A stretch of 64,000 nucleotides of DNA from Pseudoduganella danionis (lineage in GTDB: Bacteria; Pseudomonadota; Gammaproteobacteria; Burkholderiales; Burkholderiaceae_D): the NCBI RefSeq assembly GCF_009720775.1, contig NZ_WNKW01000006.1:310001-374000 (forward strand), read 5' to 3'. The position numbers and the translations under genes were made by a program. The notes below the pieces were generated by a model. That model made no database searches. It had not been told where the DNA came from and saw only the letters and a list, made by a program, of their open reading frames with translations. This document shows, piece by piece, positions 40,023-48,415 of the stretch (its first letter is position 1; each line of letters begins with the position of its first letter).

Positions 40023-40052
40023 ATTGTATCGTCTTGTATATGACGGGGCCAA
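40023..40052 (-). promoter_or_regulatory. candidate promoter of the response-regulator gene
   Basis: Minus strand TTGGCC (40047-40052), 18-bp spacer, TACAAT (40023-40028), about 45 bp before the regulator ATG. It overlaps the TTGTAT direct repeat. Confidence 0.4.
40024..40039 (+). promoter_or_regulatory. TTGTAT-N4-TTGTAT direct repeat, candidate OmpR-type operator
   Basis: Two TTGTAT hexamers start exactly 10 bp apart (40024 and 40034), the spacing used by OmpR-family dimers. A third copy in inverse orientation (GATACAA) is at 40064-40070. The site lies between the divergent response-regulator and Spy-like genes and covers the regulator -10 box. Binding is inference. Confidence 0.4.
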
Positions 40053-40181
40053 GGAAACATCTGGATACAAAAAGCGCCGCAAGGGAAACTTGGCGGCAAA
40101 CTTGCGCTGCCAAGATGGTGTTCAGCGCGGTGCCCACAACGAAGCAGCGCGACGGATTAATTCACTGATAAAGGAACTACC

Positions 40182-40685
40182 ATGAAAGCCTTACGCACTA
40201 CTCTCCTGATCGGTTTCACGGTACTGGGCATGGCCGCCGCTCAGGCACAGGACAAAGCCCCGGCAGCGGGCCACCACGGCATGCCGGACCGCGCCCAGAT
40301 GCAGGCCAAGATGGGTGATATGTTTGCCAAGCGTCAGGCCCGCCTGCACGACTTGCTGAAGCTGACGGCGCAGCAGGAATCGGCCTGGGCGACCTATCAG
40401 GCTGCCATCAAGCCAGCGGCCGGTGATCAGGCCTGGCCAGAGCACGGCGCGGCCGCCAAGATGACGGCGCCTGAACGCATGAGCAAAATGATAGAGCATC
40501 ACAAACAGCGTCAGGCCAAGATGGAAGCCCATCTGGCGGCCCTGAACACCTTCTACGGCCAGCTCAGCACTGAACAGAAAGCCGTATTCGATGACCATAC
40601 CATGGGCGGCGCCCACGGCGGCCACCCCATGCAGCGCCGCGCCCGTGGTGCTACAGGCGAGCATCACGCTGACACGGCCAAATAA
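40182..40685 (+). CDS. Spy/CpxP-like periplasmic LTXXQ protein
   Basis: A 167-residue secreted protein: signal peptide MKALRTTLLIGFTVLGMAAAQAQ, then His/Met-rich helices with two LTxxQ-type motifs, LLKLTAQQESAW (about residue 61) and YGQLSTEQKAVFD. The C-terminus is His-rich (GGAHGGHPM). Spy/CpxP proteins are periplasmic chaperones or stress sensors induced by envelope stress. It is divergent from the two-component system and is a likely member of its regulon. AAGGA lies 5 bp before the ATG. Confidence 0.88.
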   Translation: MKALRTTLLIGFTVLGMAAAQAQDKAPAAGHHGMPDRAQMQAKMGDMFAKRQARLHDLLKLTAQQESAWATYQAAIKPAAGDQAWPEHGAAAKMTAPERMSKMIEHHKQRQAKMEAHLAALNTFYGQLSTEQKAVFDDHTMGGAHGGHPMQRRARGATGEHHADTAK

Positions 40686-40731
40686 GCGGCTAGCGGCTGG
40701 GCACTGACGCGTACCGCAGTGTCCAGCGTTT

Positions 40732-40815
40732 TAGACTTTTTAGACTTTTTTAGACCGGTTCTAGACTGATCTAGACCGTTCTAGACCGTTTTAGACCGTT
40801 CTAGACTTTTTTAGC
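40732..40815. repeat. 10-bp TAGAC tandem array, nine units
   Basis: TAGAC starts at 40732, 40741, 40751, 40762, 40772, 40782, 40792 and 40802, a near-perfect 10-bp period, with a decayed ninth unit (TAGCG) at 40812 that contains the dsbD stop codon. The commonest unit is TAGACCGTTC. It fills most of the gap between the convergent spy-like and dsbD genes. Five units contain CTAG, a tetranucleotide that is rare in most proteobacteria. Confidence 0.9.
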
Positions 40816-42793
40816 GCAGACGTTCCAGCGAGGTGGTGAACTTGGCCGCATCTTGAAAACCGATTACGCGGGCACCGGCGATTTCCTTACCGTCACGGTC
40901 GAACAGGATGATGCCTGGCGGGCCAAACAGGCCGAAGCGTTTCAGCATGGCCTTGTCATCGGCATCGTTGGCCGTCACATCCACCTGCAGCAGCACGGTG
41001 TTGGCCAGCGCCGCCTGCACGGAGGGTGCCACGAAGGTCAGCTTTTCCATTTCCTTGCAGGACACGCACCAGTCGGCATAGAAATCCAGCATCACGGTTT
41101 TGCCGCCGGTATTGGCCAGTACGGCATCAAGCTGCTGTACCGTCTTGATGCGCTGGAACACCAGCGGCTTGTGCTGCTGGCTGCCCAGATGGGCCAGCGG
41201 TGCGAGCGGATCACGCCCGCCACTGACCACGCCCGCCAGTTGCACGAGCCCCAGTGCAACAAACACCAGCGCAGCCGACTTGGCGAACCAATGGCCGCGA
41301 TTGAGCAGCAGATACATGCCGTAGCCCACGAACAGCGCGGCCCAGCCCAGCATCTGGACGGCCGCCGGCAGCACGGGCGCCACCAGCCACCAGCCCATGG
41401 CCAGCATCAGCACACCGAAGAAGCGCTTCACGCCATCCATCCACACGCCTGCGCGTGGCAGCAAGGCACCGGCCGAAACGCCGACCAGCATCAGCGGCAC
41501 GCTCATGCCTATGGCCATGGCGAACAGGGCGCTACCGCCTATCAGCACATCGCGGCTCTGGCTGATGTAGACCAGCGCAGCGGCCAGCGGTGCGGCCACG
41601 CAGGGGCCGACGATCAGCGCAGAAATGGCGCCCATGACGAACACGCCGGCCAGCTTGCCGGACGACTGGCGGTTGGAGACATCGCTGAGTTTCGATTGCA
41701 GCGCGGCCGGCACCTGCAGGTCATACACGCCGAACATGGACAGCGACAGAATGGCCATCAGTACGCCGAAGCTGCCCAGCACCCACGGGTTCTGCAAAGC
41801 CGCAGCCAGCCCTTCACCGGCCAGACCGGCAGCCACGCCCAGTGCCGTGTAGACGATGGCCATGCCCAGCGAATAGGTGGCCGACAACAGCAGGCCACGG
41901 CCACGGGTGGTATTCGAGCCTTCGCCGACGATGATGGACGACAGGATAGGCACCATGGGCAGCACGCAGGGCGTGAAGGACAGCCCCAGTCCCAGCAAGG
42001 CAAACAGCGGCAGGATTACCAACAGCTTGCCGGACTTGAGCGCTGCTTCCAGTTTACCGGTCTCGTTGCCGGCCGCACCGGCAGGCACTGCCGAGGTTTC
42101 CGGCGGCAGCAAGGTGGTCACAGGTTCGGGAATGGCGCGGATGGTGACGCCGGGCGTCACGGGCGCCGGTTTGCCTTCCAGTCCGGTAGCTGCCGTGTTG
42201 ACGGCAGCAGTATCAGTCGTCGCGACGCCGCCAGCGGTCACAGGCGTACCGGCGGCGGCACCGCTGGCGACGGTCTTGCCCGCCACAGAGACGGCGCCAC
42301 CGGCCGGGGTGTTGGTGCCCGCGGCGGCAGTGTTGGCAGCCGGCGCGACTGCAGGCAGCGGCACCGAGCCGCTACCAACCAGCGTGATCTTGTAGTCTTG
42401 CGGTGCGTAGCACAGGCCTTTGTCCGAGCAGCCCTGCCCCGTACCCTGTAGCGTAAAGCTGCCAGCAGCATCGACCGGCATCGTCATGGTGACGGATTTG
42501 CGGTAAGTCTCTACATTCTTCTGGAAAGTTTCATCGTAGTGCACGGTGCCAGCCGGAATTGCCAGTGCGCCCACTTTGGCACCCACGGCGCTGAATTTGA
42601 AGCGCTCGCGGTACATATAGTAGCCATCGGCGATCTGGAAAGTTACTGCCACCGTATGGCCGTCCACCATGCGCGCCGAGAATTTGAAGGCTGCATCGGG
42701 CTCGAGGAAACCGTCATCGGCACGGGCCGGCACAGGGCCCAGAACAGCGATCAGCGCAAACAGCGCAAGGCACAGACGGACAAAACGCAACAT
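40811..42793 (-). CDS. dsbD: thiol:disulfide interchange protein DsbD
   Basis: I start at ATG 42793 (MLRFVRLCLALFALIAVLG, 660 residues). The N-terminal periplasmic domain has the redox pair in GCSDKGLCYAP. A long Ala/Thr/Gly linker (about residues 155-225) follows, then an eight-helix membrane domain with its two cysteines in FTPCVLPMVPIL and GPCVAAPLAA. The C-terminal thioredoxin domain has YADWCVSCKEME. It moves electrons from cytoplasmic thioredoxin to periplasmic partners, including the cytochrome c maturation pathway. Its stop codon lies inside the TAGAC array. Confidence 0.95.
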   Translation of the reverse strand: MLRFVRLCLALFALIAVLGPVPARADDGFLEPDAAFKFSARMVDGHTVAVTFQIADGYYMYRERFKFSAVGAKVGALAIPAGTVHYDETFQKNVETYRKSVTMTMPVDAAGSFTLQGTGQGCSDKGLCYAPQDYKITLVGSGSVPLPAVAPAANTAAAGTNTPAGGAVSVAGKTVASGAAAGTPVTAGGVATTDTAAVNTAATGLEGKPAPVTPGVTIRAIPEPVTTLLPPETSAVPAGAAGNETGKLEAALKSGKLLVILPLFALLGLGLSFTPCVLPMVPILSSIIVGEGSNTTRGRGLLLSATYSLGMAIVYTALGVAAGLAGEGLAAALQNPWVLGSFGVLMAILSLSMFGVYDLQVPAALQSKLSDVSNRQSSGKLAGVFVMGAISALIVGPCVAAPLAAALVYISQSRDVLIGGSALFAMAIGMSVPLMLVGVSAGALLPRAGVWMDGVKRFFGVLMLAMGWWLVAPVLPAAVQMLGWAALFVGYGMYLLLNRGHWFAKSAALVFVALGLVQLAGVVSGGRDPLAPLAHLGSQQHKPLVFQRIKTVQQLDAVLANTGGKTVMLDFYADWCVSCKEMEKLTFVAPSVQAALANTVLLQVDVTANDADDKAMLKRFGLFGPPGIILFDRDGKEIAGARVIGFQDAAKFTTSLERLR

Positions 42794-42923
42794 GGACTTC
42801 TTTCGATAAAACGGCTCTCCCGCATAGTACACCGACTGCGCTCAGACCGGCTGATAGAGCCCTTAAAGCTACGTCTCGGACAAGTTCTGTGCGACACTGG
42901 AATTTTTTCTGACGGAGTGAACC

Positions 42924-44597
42924 ATGGCGACCCTACGCCCCCTGCTGTGCTCTACCCTGCTGGTCTGTGCCGGCGCACAGGCCCAGAGTCCCGATGCGGC
43001 GCTGGCCAGCATCAAGGCCGACGAACTGCTGCAGCACATCAAGGTGCTGGCCTCGGACGAATTCGAAGGGCGGGCGCCCGGCTCCGTGGGCGAGGCGCGC
43101 ACGGTGGACTACCTGAAGCAGCAGTTCCGCCAACTGGGTCTGCGTTCCGGCAATCCGGACGGCAGCTGGGTGCAGGGCGTGCCCATGCGCGGCCAGAAGC
43201 CCGTGCCGCAGTTCAGCTACAAGGTGAATGGCAAACAGGTCAGCCTGAAGTTCCCCGACGATTACGTGGCCCACTCCACCACGCCGGGCGACCATGCCCA
43301 GATCAAGGGTTCGGACATCGTGTTCGTCGGCTACGGTGTGCAGGCACCCGAATACGGCTGGGATGATTACAAGGGTCTGGACGTCAAGGGCAAGACCTTG
43401 CTGATGCTGATTAACGACCCTGCGATACCCGACCCGAACAACCCCGAACAGCTCGATCCGGCCATGTTCAAGGGCAAGGCCATGACTTATTACGGGCGCT
43501 GGACTTACAAATATGAAATCGCCGCCAAGCTGGGCGCGGCCGCTGCCATCATCATCCATGAAACCAAACCGGCGGCCTATCCATGGGATGTGGTGCGCAG
43601 CGGTGGCGTGGGCGAACATTTCAGCCTGCAGCGCAAGGGCGCCGATCCGGACGCCCCGACCGTGCCGGGCTGGATACAGCTAGACCGTGCCAAGGAACTG
43701 CTGTCTGCCGCCGGCTATGACTTCGAGCAGCTCAAGCAGCAGGCGCTGAAGAAGGACTTCCAGCCCGTGGTACTGAAAGCCCGAGCCGACTTCCAGATCG
43801 ACAACCAGACGCGCAGCCTGAAATCGAACAATGTCGTGGCACTGATCGAAGGCAGCGATCCCAAGCTCAAGCATGAATACGTGATCTACAGCGCCCACTG
43901 GGACCACCTCGGCATCGATACCCGCCTGCCGGGCAGCCGAACCGAACAGATCTACCACGGCGCACTCGACAACGCTTCCGGCACGGCCGCCCTGCTGGCA
44001 CTGGCCAAGGCCTACAAGGCCCTGCCTGCCGCACAGGCGCCCAAACGCTCCATCCTGTTCCTCGCCACCACGGCAGAAGAACGGGGCCTGCTCGGTGCCA
44101 AATACTATGCCGCCCATCCACTCGTGCCGCTGCGCCAGACCGTGGCCAACATCAATATCGACGGCATCAATGCATGGGGCAAGACGGCACAAATCGAAAA
44201 CGTCACGTCGGGTCATTCCAGCATCGACGAACTGCTGGCCAAGTATGCGGCAGCACAGGGCCGCAAGATGGAAAACGACAGCCGCCCCGAACTGGGCAGC
44301 TTCTACCGTGCCGACCAACTGGAATTTGCCCGCGCGGGCGTACCCGTGCTGTACACCAAAGCGCGTAGCGCCTACCTCGACCGTCCCGACAACTACGCGG
44401 CCGAAGTGGTGAACCATTATGTGGCGCACGACTACCACCAGACCAGCGACATCGTGCGTACGGACTGGGACTTCAGCGGTGGCGTGCAGGACATCGGCCT
44501 GCTGTTCCAGGTGGGACTGGAAATTGCCAACGGCACCACGCCGCAATGGCGCGACGGTTCCGAATTCAAAGCCGCCGGCCAGCGCCGCCTGCATTAA
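42924..44597 (+). CDS. secreted M28-family metallopeptidase with PA domain
   Basis: A 557-residue exported protein: signal peptide to about AGAQAQ, a cap, a PA-like insert (KGSDIVFVGYGVQAPEYGW ... GAAAAIIIHET) and the M28 zinc core. Zinc and catalytic residues are in YSAHWDHLG (His, Asp), ALDNASGTA (Asp), TTAEERGLLGA (Glu pair), NINIDGIN (Asp) and YHQTSD (His). It is probably a periplasmic or extracellular aminopeptidase. GGAG precedes the ATG at 42924. It is divergent from dsbD. Confidence 0.93.
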   Translation: MATLRPLLCSTLLVCAGAQAQSPDAALASIKADELLQHIKVLASDEFEGRAPGSVGEARTVDYLKQQFRQLGLRSGNPDGSWVQGVPMRGQKPVPQFSYKVNGKQVSLKFPDDYVAHSTTPGDHAQIKGSDIVFVGYGVQAPEYGWDDYKGLDVKGKTLLMLINDPAIPDPNNPEQLDPAMFKGKAMTYYGRWTYKYEIAAKLGAAAAIIIHETKPAAYPWDVVRSGGVGEHFSLQRKGADPDAPTVPGWIQLDRAKELLSAAGYDFEQLKQQALKKDFQPVVLKARADFQIDNQTRSLKSNNVVALIEGSDPKLKHEYVIYSAHWDHLGIDTRLPGSRTEQIYHGALDNASGTAALLALAKAYKALPAAQAPKRSILFLATTAEERGLLGAKYYAAHPLVPLRQTVANINIDGINAWGKTAQIENVTSGHSSIDELLAKYAAAQGRKMENDSRPELGSFYRADQLEFARAGVPVLYTKARSAYLDRPDNYAAEVVNHYVAHDYHQTSDIVRTDWDFSGGVQDIGLLFQVGLEIANGTTPQWRDGSEFKAAGQRRLH

Positions 44598-44605
44598 TCC
44601 AACTA

Positions 44606-44720
44606 GGGGTCAGGTCGGGCAAAGTGTCGGTGTCAGGTCGGGCAAAGTGCAGTTTTTGAGATTTCTCAAATAACGCACCAACGCCCGACCTGACCCCTGC
44701 ACTTTGCCCGACCTGACCCC
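44606..44720. repeat. composite palindromic (REP/BIME-like) element, copy 2
   Basis: A 115-bp element. The outer arms GGGGTCAGGTCGGGCAAAGT and the inverse ending CCCGACCTGACCCC match perfectly over 21 bp; a second pair of the same arm is nested inside, around TTTTTGAGATTTCTCAAA and ACGCACCAA. Compared with copy 1 (22618-22710) it has an extra GTCAGGTCGGGCAAAGTG unit. It lies between the M28 peptidase gene and the rplQ terminator. Confidence 0.85.
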
Positions 44721-44723
44721 GGG

Positions 44724-44756
44724 CGAAAAAAAAGCCGGGCTAGCCCGGCTTTTTTA
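44724..44756. terminator. bidirectional terminator at the end of the ribosomal cluster
   Basis: GCCGGGCTAGCCCGGC (44734-44749) is a perfect 16-bp palindrome flanked by eight A on the left and six T on the right, so it can end rplQ transcription on the minus strand and the M28 gene on the plus strand. Confidence 0.85.
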
Positions 44757-44775
44757 ATGCGCACTAACGCGAAGA

Positions 44776-45174
44776 TTACTCTTCAGCGGTTGGAGCGGCT
44801 TCGATGTCGGTTGCTTCTGGACGGTCCAGCAGCTCAACGTAAGCCATTGGAGCGTTGTCGCCAACACGGAAACCCATTTTCAGGATGCGCAGGTAACCGC
44901 CGTTGCGGTTAGCGTAACGTGGGCCCAGTTCTGCGAACAGCTTCAGAACCATTTCACGATCGCGCAGACGCGAGAATGCCAGACGCTTGTTAGCCAGAGT
45001 GTCGGTCTTGCCCAGGGTCAGGATAGGCTCAACTACGCGGCGCAGTTCTTTAGCTTTTGGCAGCGTGGTTTTGATGGCTTCATGACGCAGCAGGGAAACG
45101 GTCATGTTGCGCAGCATTGCCAGACGGTGGGACGAGGTACGGTTCAGCTTACGGAGGCCGTGACGGTGACGCAT
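44776..45174 (-). CDS. rplQ: 50S ribosomal protein L17
   Basis: 132 residues, starting [20 protein letters not shown], the L17 signature; L17 lines the rim of the peptide exit tunnel. It is the last gene of the alpha-type operon, followed by a strong terminator. A 124-bp gap with a nested hairpin separates it from rpoA. Confidence 0.98.
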   Translation of the reverse strand: MRHRHGLRKLNRTSSHRLAMLRNMTVSLLRHEAIKTTLPKAKELRRVVEPILTLGKTDTLANKRLAFSRLRDREMVLKLFAELGPRYANRNGGYLRILKMGFRVGDNAPMAYVELLDRPEATDIEAAPTAEE

Positions 45175-45218
45175 GGTACTTCCTTTCAGTGTTTAAATCC
45201 GAGTTCTTCGATCGCCGA

Positions 45219-45292
45219 GTATTGCTACTGGGCGCGGACCGGTTCTAGGGATGACGTCCGGCACACCATGTGCCGGACGGGTACAGCAATAC
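45219..45292. other. nested hairpin between rpoA and rplQ
   Basis: The inner stem pairs GTCCGGCACA (45256-45265) with TGTGCCGGAC (45269-45278), a perfect 10-bp arm with a 3-base loop. The outer stem pairs GTATTGCT (45219-45226) with AGCAATAC (45285-45292). No T run follows on the minus strand, so an mRNA processing or attenuation role is more likely than termination. Confidence 0.6.
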
Positions 45293-45298
45293 AGCGAA

Positions 45299-46276
45299 TT
45301 ACTTTTCCAGACCAGCAGGTGGCCAGTTTTCCAGCTTCATGCCCAGAGTCAGGCCGCGCGAAGCCAGAACTTCCTTGATTTCGTTGAGCGACTTGCGACC
45401 CAGGTTTGGCGTCTTCAGCAGTTCGTTTTCCGAACGCTGGATCAGATCGCCGATGTAGTAGATGTTTTCTGCTTTCAGGCAGTTGGCCGAACGTACGGTC
45501 AGTTCCAGATCGTCCACTGGACGCAGCAGGATAGGATCGACCAGCGGTGCGCGCGATGGCGCTTCGGCAGCAGCTTCGGTGCCTTCCAGTGCCGCGAACA
45601 CGTTCAGTTGGTCTACCAGTACGCGGGCCGATTGACGGATCGCTTCTTCCGGCGAGATCACACCATTGGTTTCAATGTTGATGATCAGCTTGTCCAGGTC
45701 GGTACGCTGTTCCACACGGGCCGATTCCACGGCGTAGGAAACGCGACGCACAGGCGAGAACGAGGCATCCAGAATGATGCGGCCGATGGTTTTGTTGGTG
45801 TCTTCGGACAGACGGCGGACGTTACCTGGCACATAGCCACGGCCTTTTTCCACTTTGATCTGCATGTCCAGCTTGCCGCCAGCGGTCAGGTGGGCAATCA
45901 CGTGCTCAGGATTAATCAGCTCTACATCGTGTGGCAGATCGATATCCGATGCCAGCACGGCGCCTTCGCCTTCTTTCTTCAGGGTCAGGGTGACGGAGTC
46001 ACGGTTGTGGACTTTGAAGACCACGCCCTTCAGGTTCAGCAGCAGGTCAACCACGTCTTCCTGTACGCCGTCCAGCGACGAGTATTCATGAACTACGCCA
46101 GCGATCGTCACTTCGGTCGGCGCGTAGCCTACCATCGACGACAGCAGTACGCGACGCAGCGCATTGCCCAGGGTGTGGCCATAACCACGTTCGAACGGCT
46201 CCATCACAACTTTAGCGTGACCGGCACCGAGTGCCTCAACGTCGATAATACGTGGCTTCAACAGACTGTTTTGCAT
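45299..46276 (-). CDS. rpoA: RNA polymerase alpha subunit
   Basis: 325 residues. The N-terminal dimerisation domain includes [20 protein letters not shown], and the C-terminal domain ([35 protein letters not shown]) contacts UP elements and activators. It lies in the usual rpsD-rpoA-rplQ order. The upstream gap contains a terminator-like hairpin. Confidence 0.98.
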   Translation of the reverse strand: MQNSLLKPRIIDVEALGAGHAKVVMEPFERGYGHTLGNALRRVLLSSMVGYAPTEVTIAGVVHEYSSLDGVQEDVVDLLLNLKGVVFKVHNRDSVTLTLKKEGEGAVLASDIDLPHDVELINPEHVIAHLTAGGKLDMQIKVEKGRGYVPGNVRRLSEDTNKTIGRIILDASFSPVRRVSYAVESARVEQRTDLDKLIINIETNGVISPEEAIRQSARVLVDQLNVFAALEGTEAAAEAPSRAPLVDPILLRPVDDLELTVRSANCLKAENIYYIGDLIQRSENELLKTPNLGRKSLNEIKEVLASRGLTLGMKLENWPPAGLEK

Positions 46277-46335
46277 GTAAATGTCCTTTTCAATACCCTC
46301 GGCGCGTTAAGCCGATAAGGCTGATGGCATTAGTG

Positions 46336-46370
46336 AAAACGCCCACTCGATGGAGTGGGCGGGTTTTTTT
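46336..46370. terminator. terminator-like hairpin between rpsD and rpoA
   Basis: CGCCCACTC, loop GATG, GAGTGGGCG (46340-46361). On the minus strand, in the direction of transcription, it is followed by TTTTC; on the plus strand by GGTTTTTTT. It could attenuate rpsD-rpoA read-through or block antisense transcription. Confidence 0.6.
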
Positions 46371-46385
46371 GCAGCGAACTACAGA

Positions 46386-47009
46386 TTAACGCGAGTACAG
46401 CTCGACGATCAGCGATTCGTTGACGTCGTTAGCGATTTCGTTACGCTCTGGCAGGGACTTGAAAGTACCTTCCATTTTCTTGGCATCGACCGACACCCAA
46501 GCTGGCATACCGACTTGTTCAGCCAGCGACAGCGCTTCGATGATACGGTTTTGCTTTTTCGATTTTTCGCGGACAGCGATCACGTCGCCGACTTTCACAA
46601 CGTACGAAGCGATGTTCACAACTTGGCCGTTCACGGTGAAGGCTTTGTGCGAAACCAGCTGACGTGCTTCAGCGCGGGTCGAGCCGAAGCCCATGCGGTA
46701 AGCAACGTTGTCCAGACGGGTTTCCAGCAGTTTCAGCAGGGTTTCACCGGTGTTGCCTTTGCGGCGGTCAGCTTCAGCGAAGTAGCGACGGAACTGACGT
46801 TCCAGCACGCCGTACATACGTTTAACTTTTTGCTTTTCGCGCAGTTGGTTGCCGTAGTCGGAGGTACGGGCACCCGATTTAACGCCGTGCTGGCCTGGTT
46901 TGACGTCCAGTTTGCACTTGCTGTCCAGCGAGCGACGTGCGCTCTTCAGGAACAGGTCAGTACCTTCACGACGGGAGAGTTTAGCTTTAGGACCGATATA
47001 ACGTGCCAC
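46386..47009 (-). CDS. rpsD: 30S ribosomal protein S4
   Basis: 207 residues beginning with GTG (47007-47009), preceded by AAGGAAG. It has [20 protein letters not shown], the basic region [17 protein letters not shown] and the S4 RNA-binding domain ([20 protein letters not shown]). S4 nucleates 30S assembly and, in E. coli, represses the alpha operon by binding its mRNA. A 210-bp gap separates it from rpsK. Confidence 0.97.
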   Translation of the reverse strand: MARYIGPKAKLSRREGTDLFLKSARRSLDSKCKLDVKPGQHGVKSGARTSDYGNQLREKQKVKRMYGVLERQFRRYFAEADRRKGNTGETLLKLLETRLDNVAYRMGFGSTRAEARQLVSHKAFTVNGQVVNIASYVVKVGDVIAVREKSKKQNRIIEALSLAEQVGMPAWVSVDAKKMEGTFKSLPERNEIANDVNESLIVELYSR

Positions 47010-47150
47010 GATGCTTCCTTTTTATAAATAATAACGCCCCAGCCATCTTGCGACGGTTAGGCGCTAGTCTGATCCTCAGGGTGGGCCAGACGGTGGCTAA
47101 ATAATCCTGCGATGCACATTTCTGCGCCCGCAAGACGAGAACAGCCGGAG

Positions 47151-47156
47151 AGTATA
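47151..47156 (-). promoter_or_regulatory. possible internal promoter -10 upstream of rpsD
   Basis: Minus-strand TATACT in GGCTATACTCTCC, in the 210-bp rpsK-rpsD gap. No good -35 lies 17 bp upstream (TGGAGC, 3 of 6). The same gap also has a CCCGCC-GAGG-CGGG hairpin just after rpsK. Low certainty. Confidence 0.3.
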
Positions 47157-47219
47157 GCCGTTTCCGGCCTACTGCTCCAGCTTTTTTTTAACAGCATACC
47201 CGCCGAGGCGGGCAGGCCA

Positions 47220-47624
47220 TTAGATACGACGACGTTTTGGAGGACGGCAGCCGTTGTGCGGTACTGGGGTCACGTCCTGGATCTCGGTGATCTTGATGCC
47301 CAGGTTGTTCAGTGCGCGCACTGCGGATTCACGACCAGGACCAGGGCCCTTGATACGTACTTCCAGGTTCTTCACGCCGCATTCGATTGCGACTTTACCA
47401 GCTGCTTCAGCCGCAACCTGCGCTGCGAACGGGGTCGATTTACGCGAACCCTTGAAGCCAGCACCACCGGAGGTCGCCCACGACAGAGCATTGCCCTGAC
47501 GGTCGGTGATGGTGATGATGGTGTTGTTGAAGGAAGCGTGAACGTGAGCGATACCTTCGGCTACGTTCTTCTTGACCTTCTTGCGTACGCGCGCTGCTGC
47601 GGCGCTGCTTTGTTGCTTAGCCAT
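47220..47624 (-). CDS. rpsK: 30S ribosomal protein S11
   Basis: 134 residues with the S11 core [18 protein letters not shown] and the C-terminal [18 protein letters not shown]11 lies in the platform of the 30S subunit near the Shine-Dalgarno helix. It is 14 bp downstream of rpsM. Confidence 0.98.
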   Translation of the reverse strand: MAKQQSSAAAARVRKKVKKNVAEGIAHVHASFNNTIITITDRQGNALSWATSGGAGFKGSRKSTPFAAQVAAEAAGKVAIECGVKNLEVRIKGPGPGRESAVRALNNLGIKITEIQDVTPVPHNGCRPPKRRRI

Positions 47625-47638
47625 GTGATTTCCCTAGA

Positions 47639-48004
47639 TTATTTCTTGAGCGATTGAGCGGCTTTGCGCGGGCCCTTACGGGTACGTGCATTGGTGCGGG
47701 TGCGTTGACCGCGGACCGGCAGGCCCTTACGGTGACGCAGGCCGCGGTAGCAACCCAGATCCATCAAACGCTTGATGTTCATGGACAGTTCGCGACGCAG
47801 ATCGCCTTCGACGATGAATTTAGCTACTTCATCGCGCAGTTTTTCCAGTTCGCTGTCGTCCAGATCTTTGACCTTTTTATCGGTCGCAATACCCGTAGCG
47901 GCGCAGATGAACTTTGCGCGTGGACGGCCTACACCGTAGATGGCCGTCAGGCCGATAACGGTGTGCTGATGATTTGGGATATTAACCCCTGCAATACGTG
48001 CCAT
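47639..48004 (-). CDS. rpsM: 30S ribosomal protein S13
   Basis: 121 residues starting [19 protein letters not shown], with [20 protein letters not shown] and a basic tail. S13 sits in the 30S head and forms bridges to the 50S subunit and P-site tRNA. It is 27 bp after rpmJ. Confidence 0.98.
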   Translation of the reverse strand: MARIAGVNIPNHQHTVIGLTAIYGVGRPRAKFICAATGIATDKKVKDLDDSELEKLRDEVAKFIVEGDLRRELSMNIKRLMDLGCYRGLRHRKGLPVRGQRTRTNARTRKGPRKAAQSLKK

Positions 48005-48031
48005 TCGTTATTCCTCGATAAATAACGGTTA

Positions 48032-48145
48032 TTAACCTTGACGCTGCTTGTGACGTGGTTCGACGCAGATTACGCGAACAACGCCCTTGCGCTTGATGAT
48101 CTTGCAGTTGCGGCAGATCCGCTTGACTGAGGCGTTAACTTTCAT
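48032..48145 (-). CDS. rpmJ: 50S ribosomal protein L36
   Basis: 37 residues read from ATG 48145: [20 protein letters not shown] continuing to a C-terminal RHKQRQG. The zinc ligands are present (CRNC, then C and H in ICVEPRH), so this is the zinc-binding C+ form. It lies between infA and rpsM, its standard place. Confidence 0.96.
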   Translation of the reverse strand: MKVNASVKRICRNCKIIKRKGVVRVICVEPRHKQRQG

Positions 48146-48178
48146 TTTGCACTCTCTTGTTGGTTCGATTATCTAAAA

Positions 48179-48397
48179 TTACTTGGTCCGGAACACGATA
48201 CGTGCGCGGCTCAGATCGTAAGGTGTCAGCTCTACCGTCACCTTGTCGCCAGGAAGAATGCGGATATAGTTCATCCGCATTTTACCCGAAATATGCCCGA
48301 GCACCACGTGTCCGTTTTCCAGCTTTACTCGAAATGTTGCATTTGGCAGATTCTCAAGAATCTCGCCCTGCATCTGTATGACGTCGTCTTTTGCCAT
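48179..48397 (-). CDS. infA: translation initiation factor IF-1
   Basis: 72 residues forming one S1/OB fold: [20 protein letters not shown] and [22 protein letters not shown]-1 occupies the A site of the 30S subunit during initiation. A location between secY and rpmJ is typical of betaproteobacteria. Confidence 0.97.
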   Translation of the reverse strand: MAKDDVIQMQGEILENLPNATFRVKLENGHVVLGHISGKMRMNYIRILPGDKVTVELTPYDLSRARIVFRTK

Positions 48398-48415
48398 TCG
48401 GTATGTTTACCGCGC

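Noticed and set aside
40732-40815. CRISPR-like array
   Set aside because: Units are 10 bp with no unique spacers and no cas genes are present; it is a tandem repeat.
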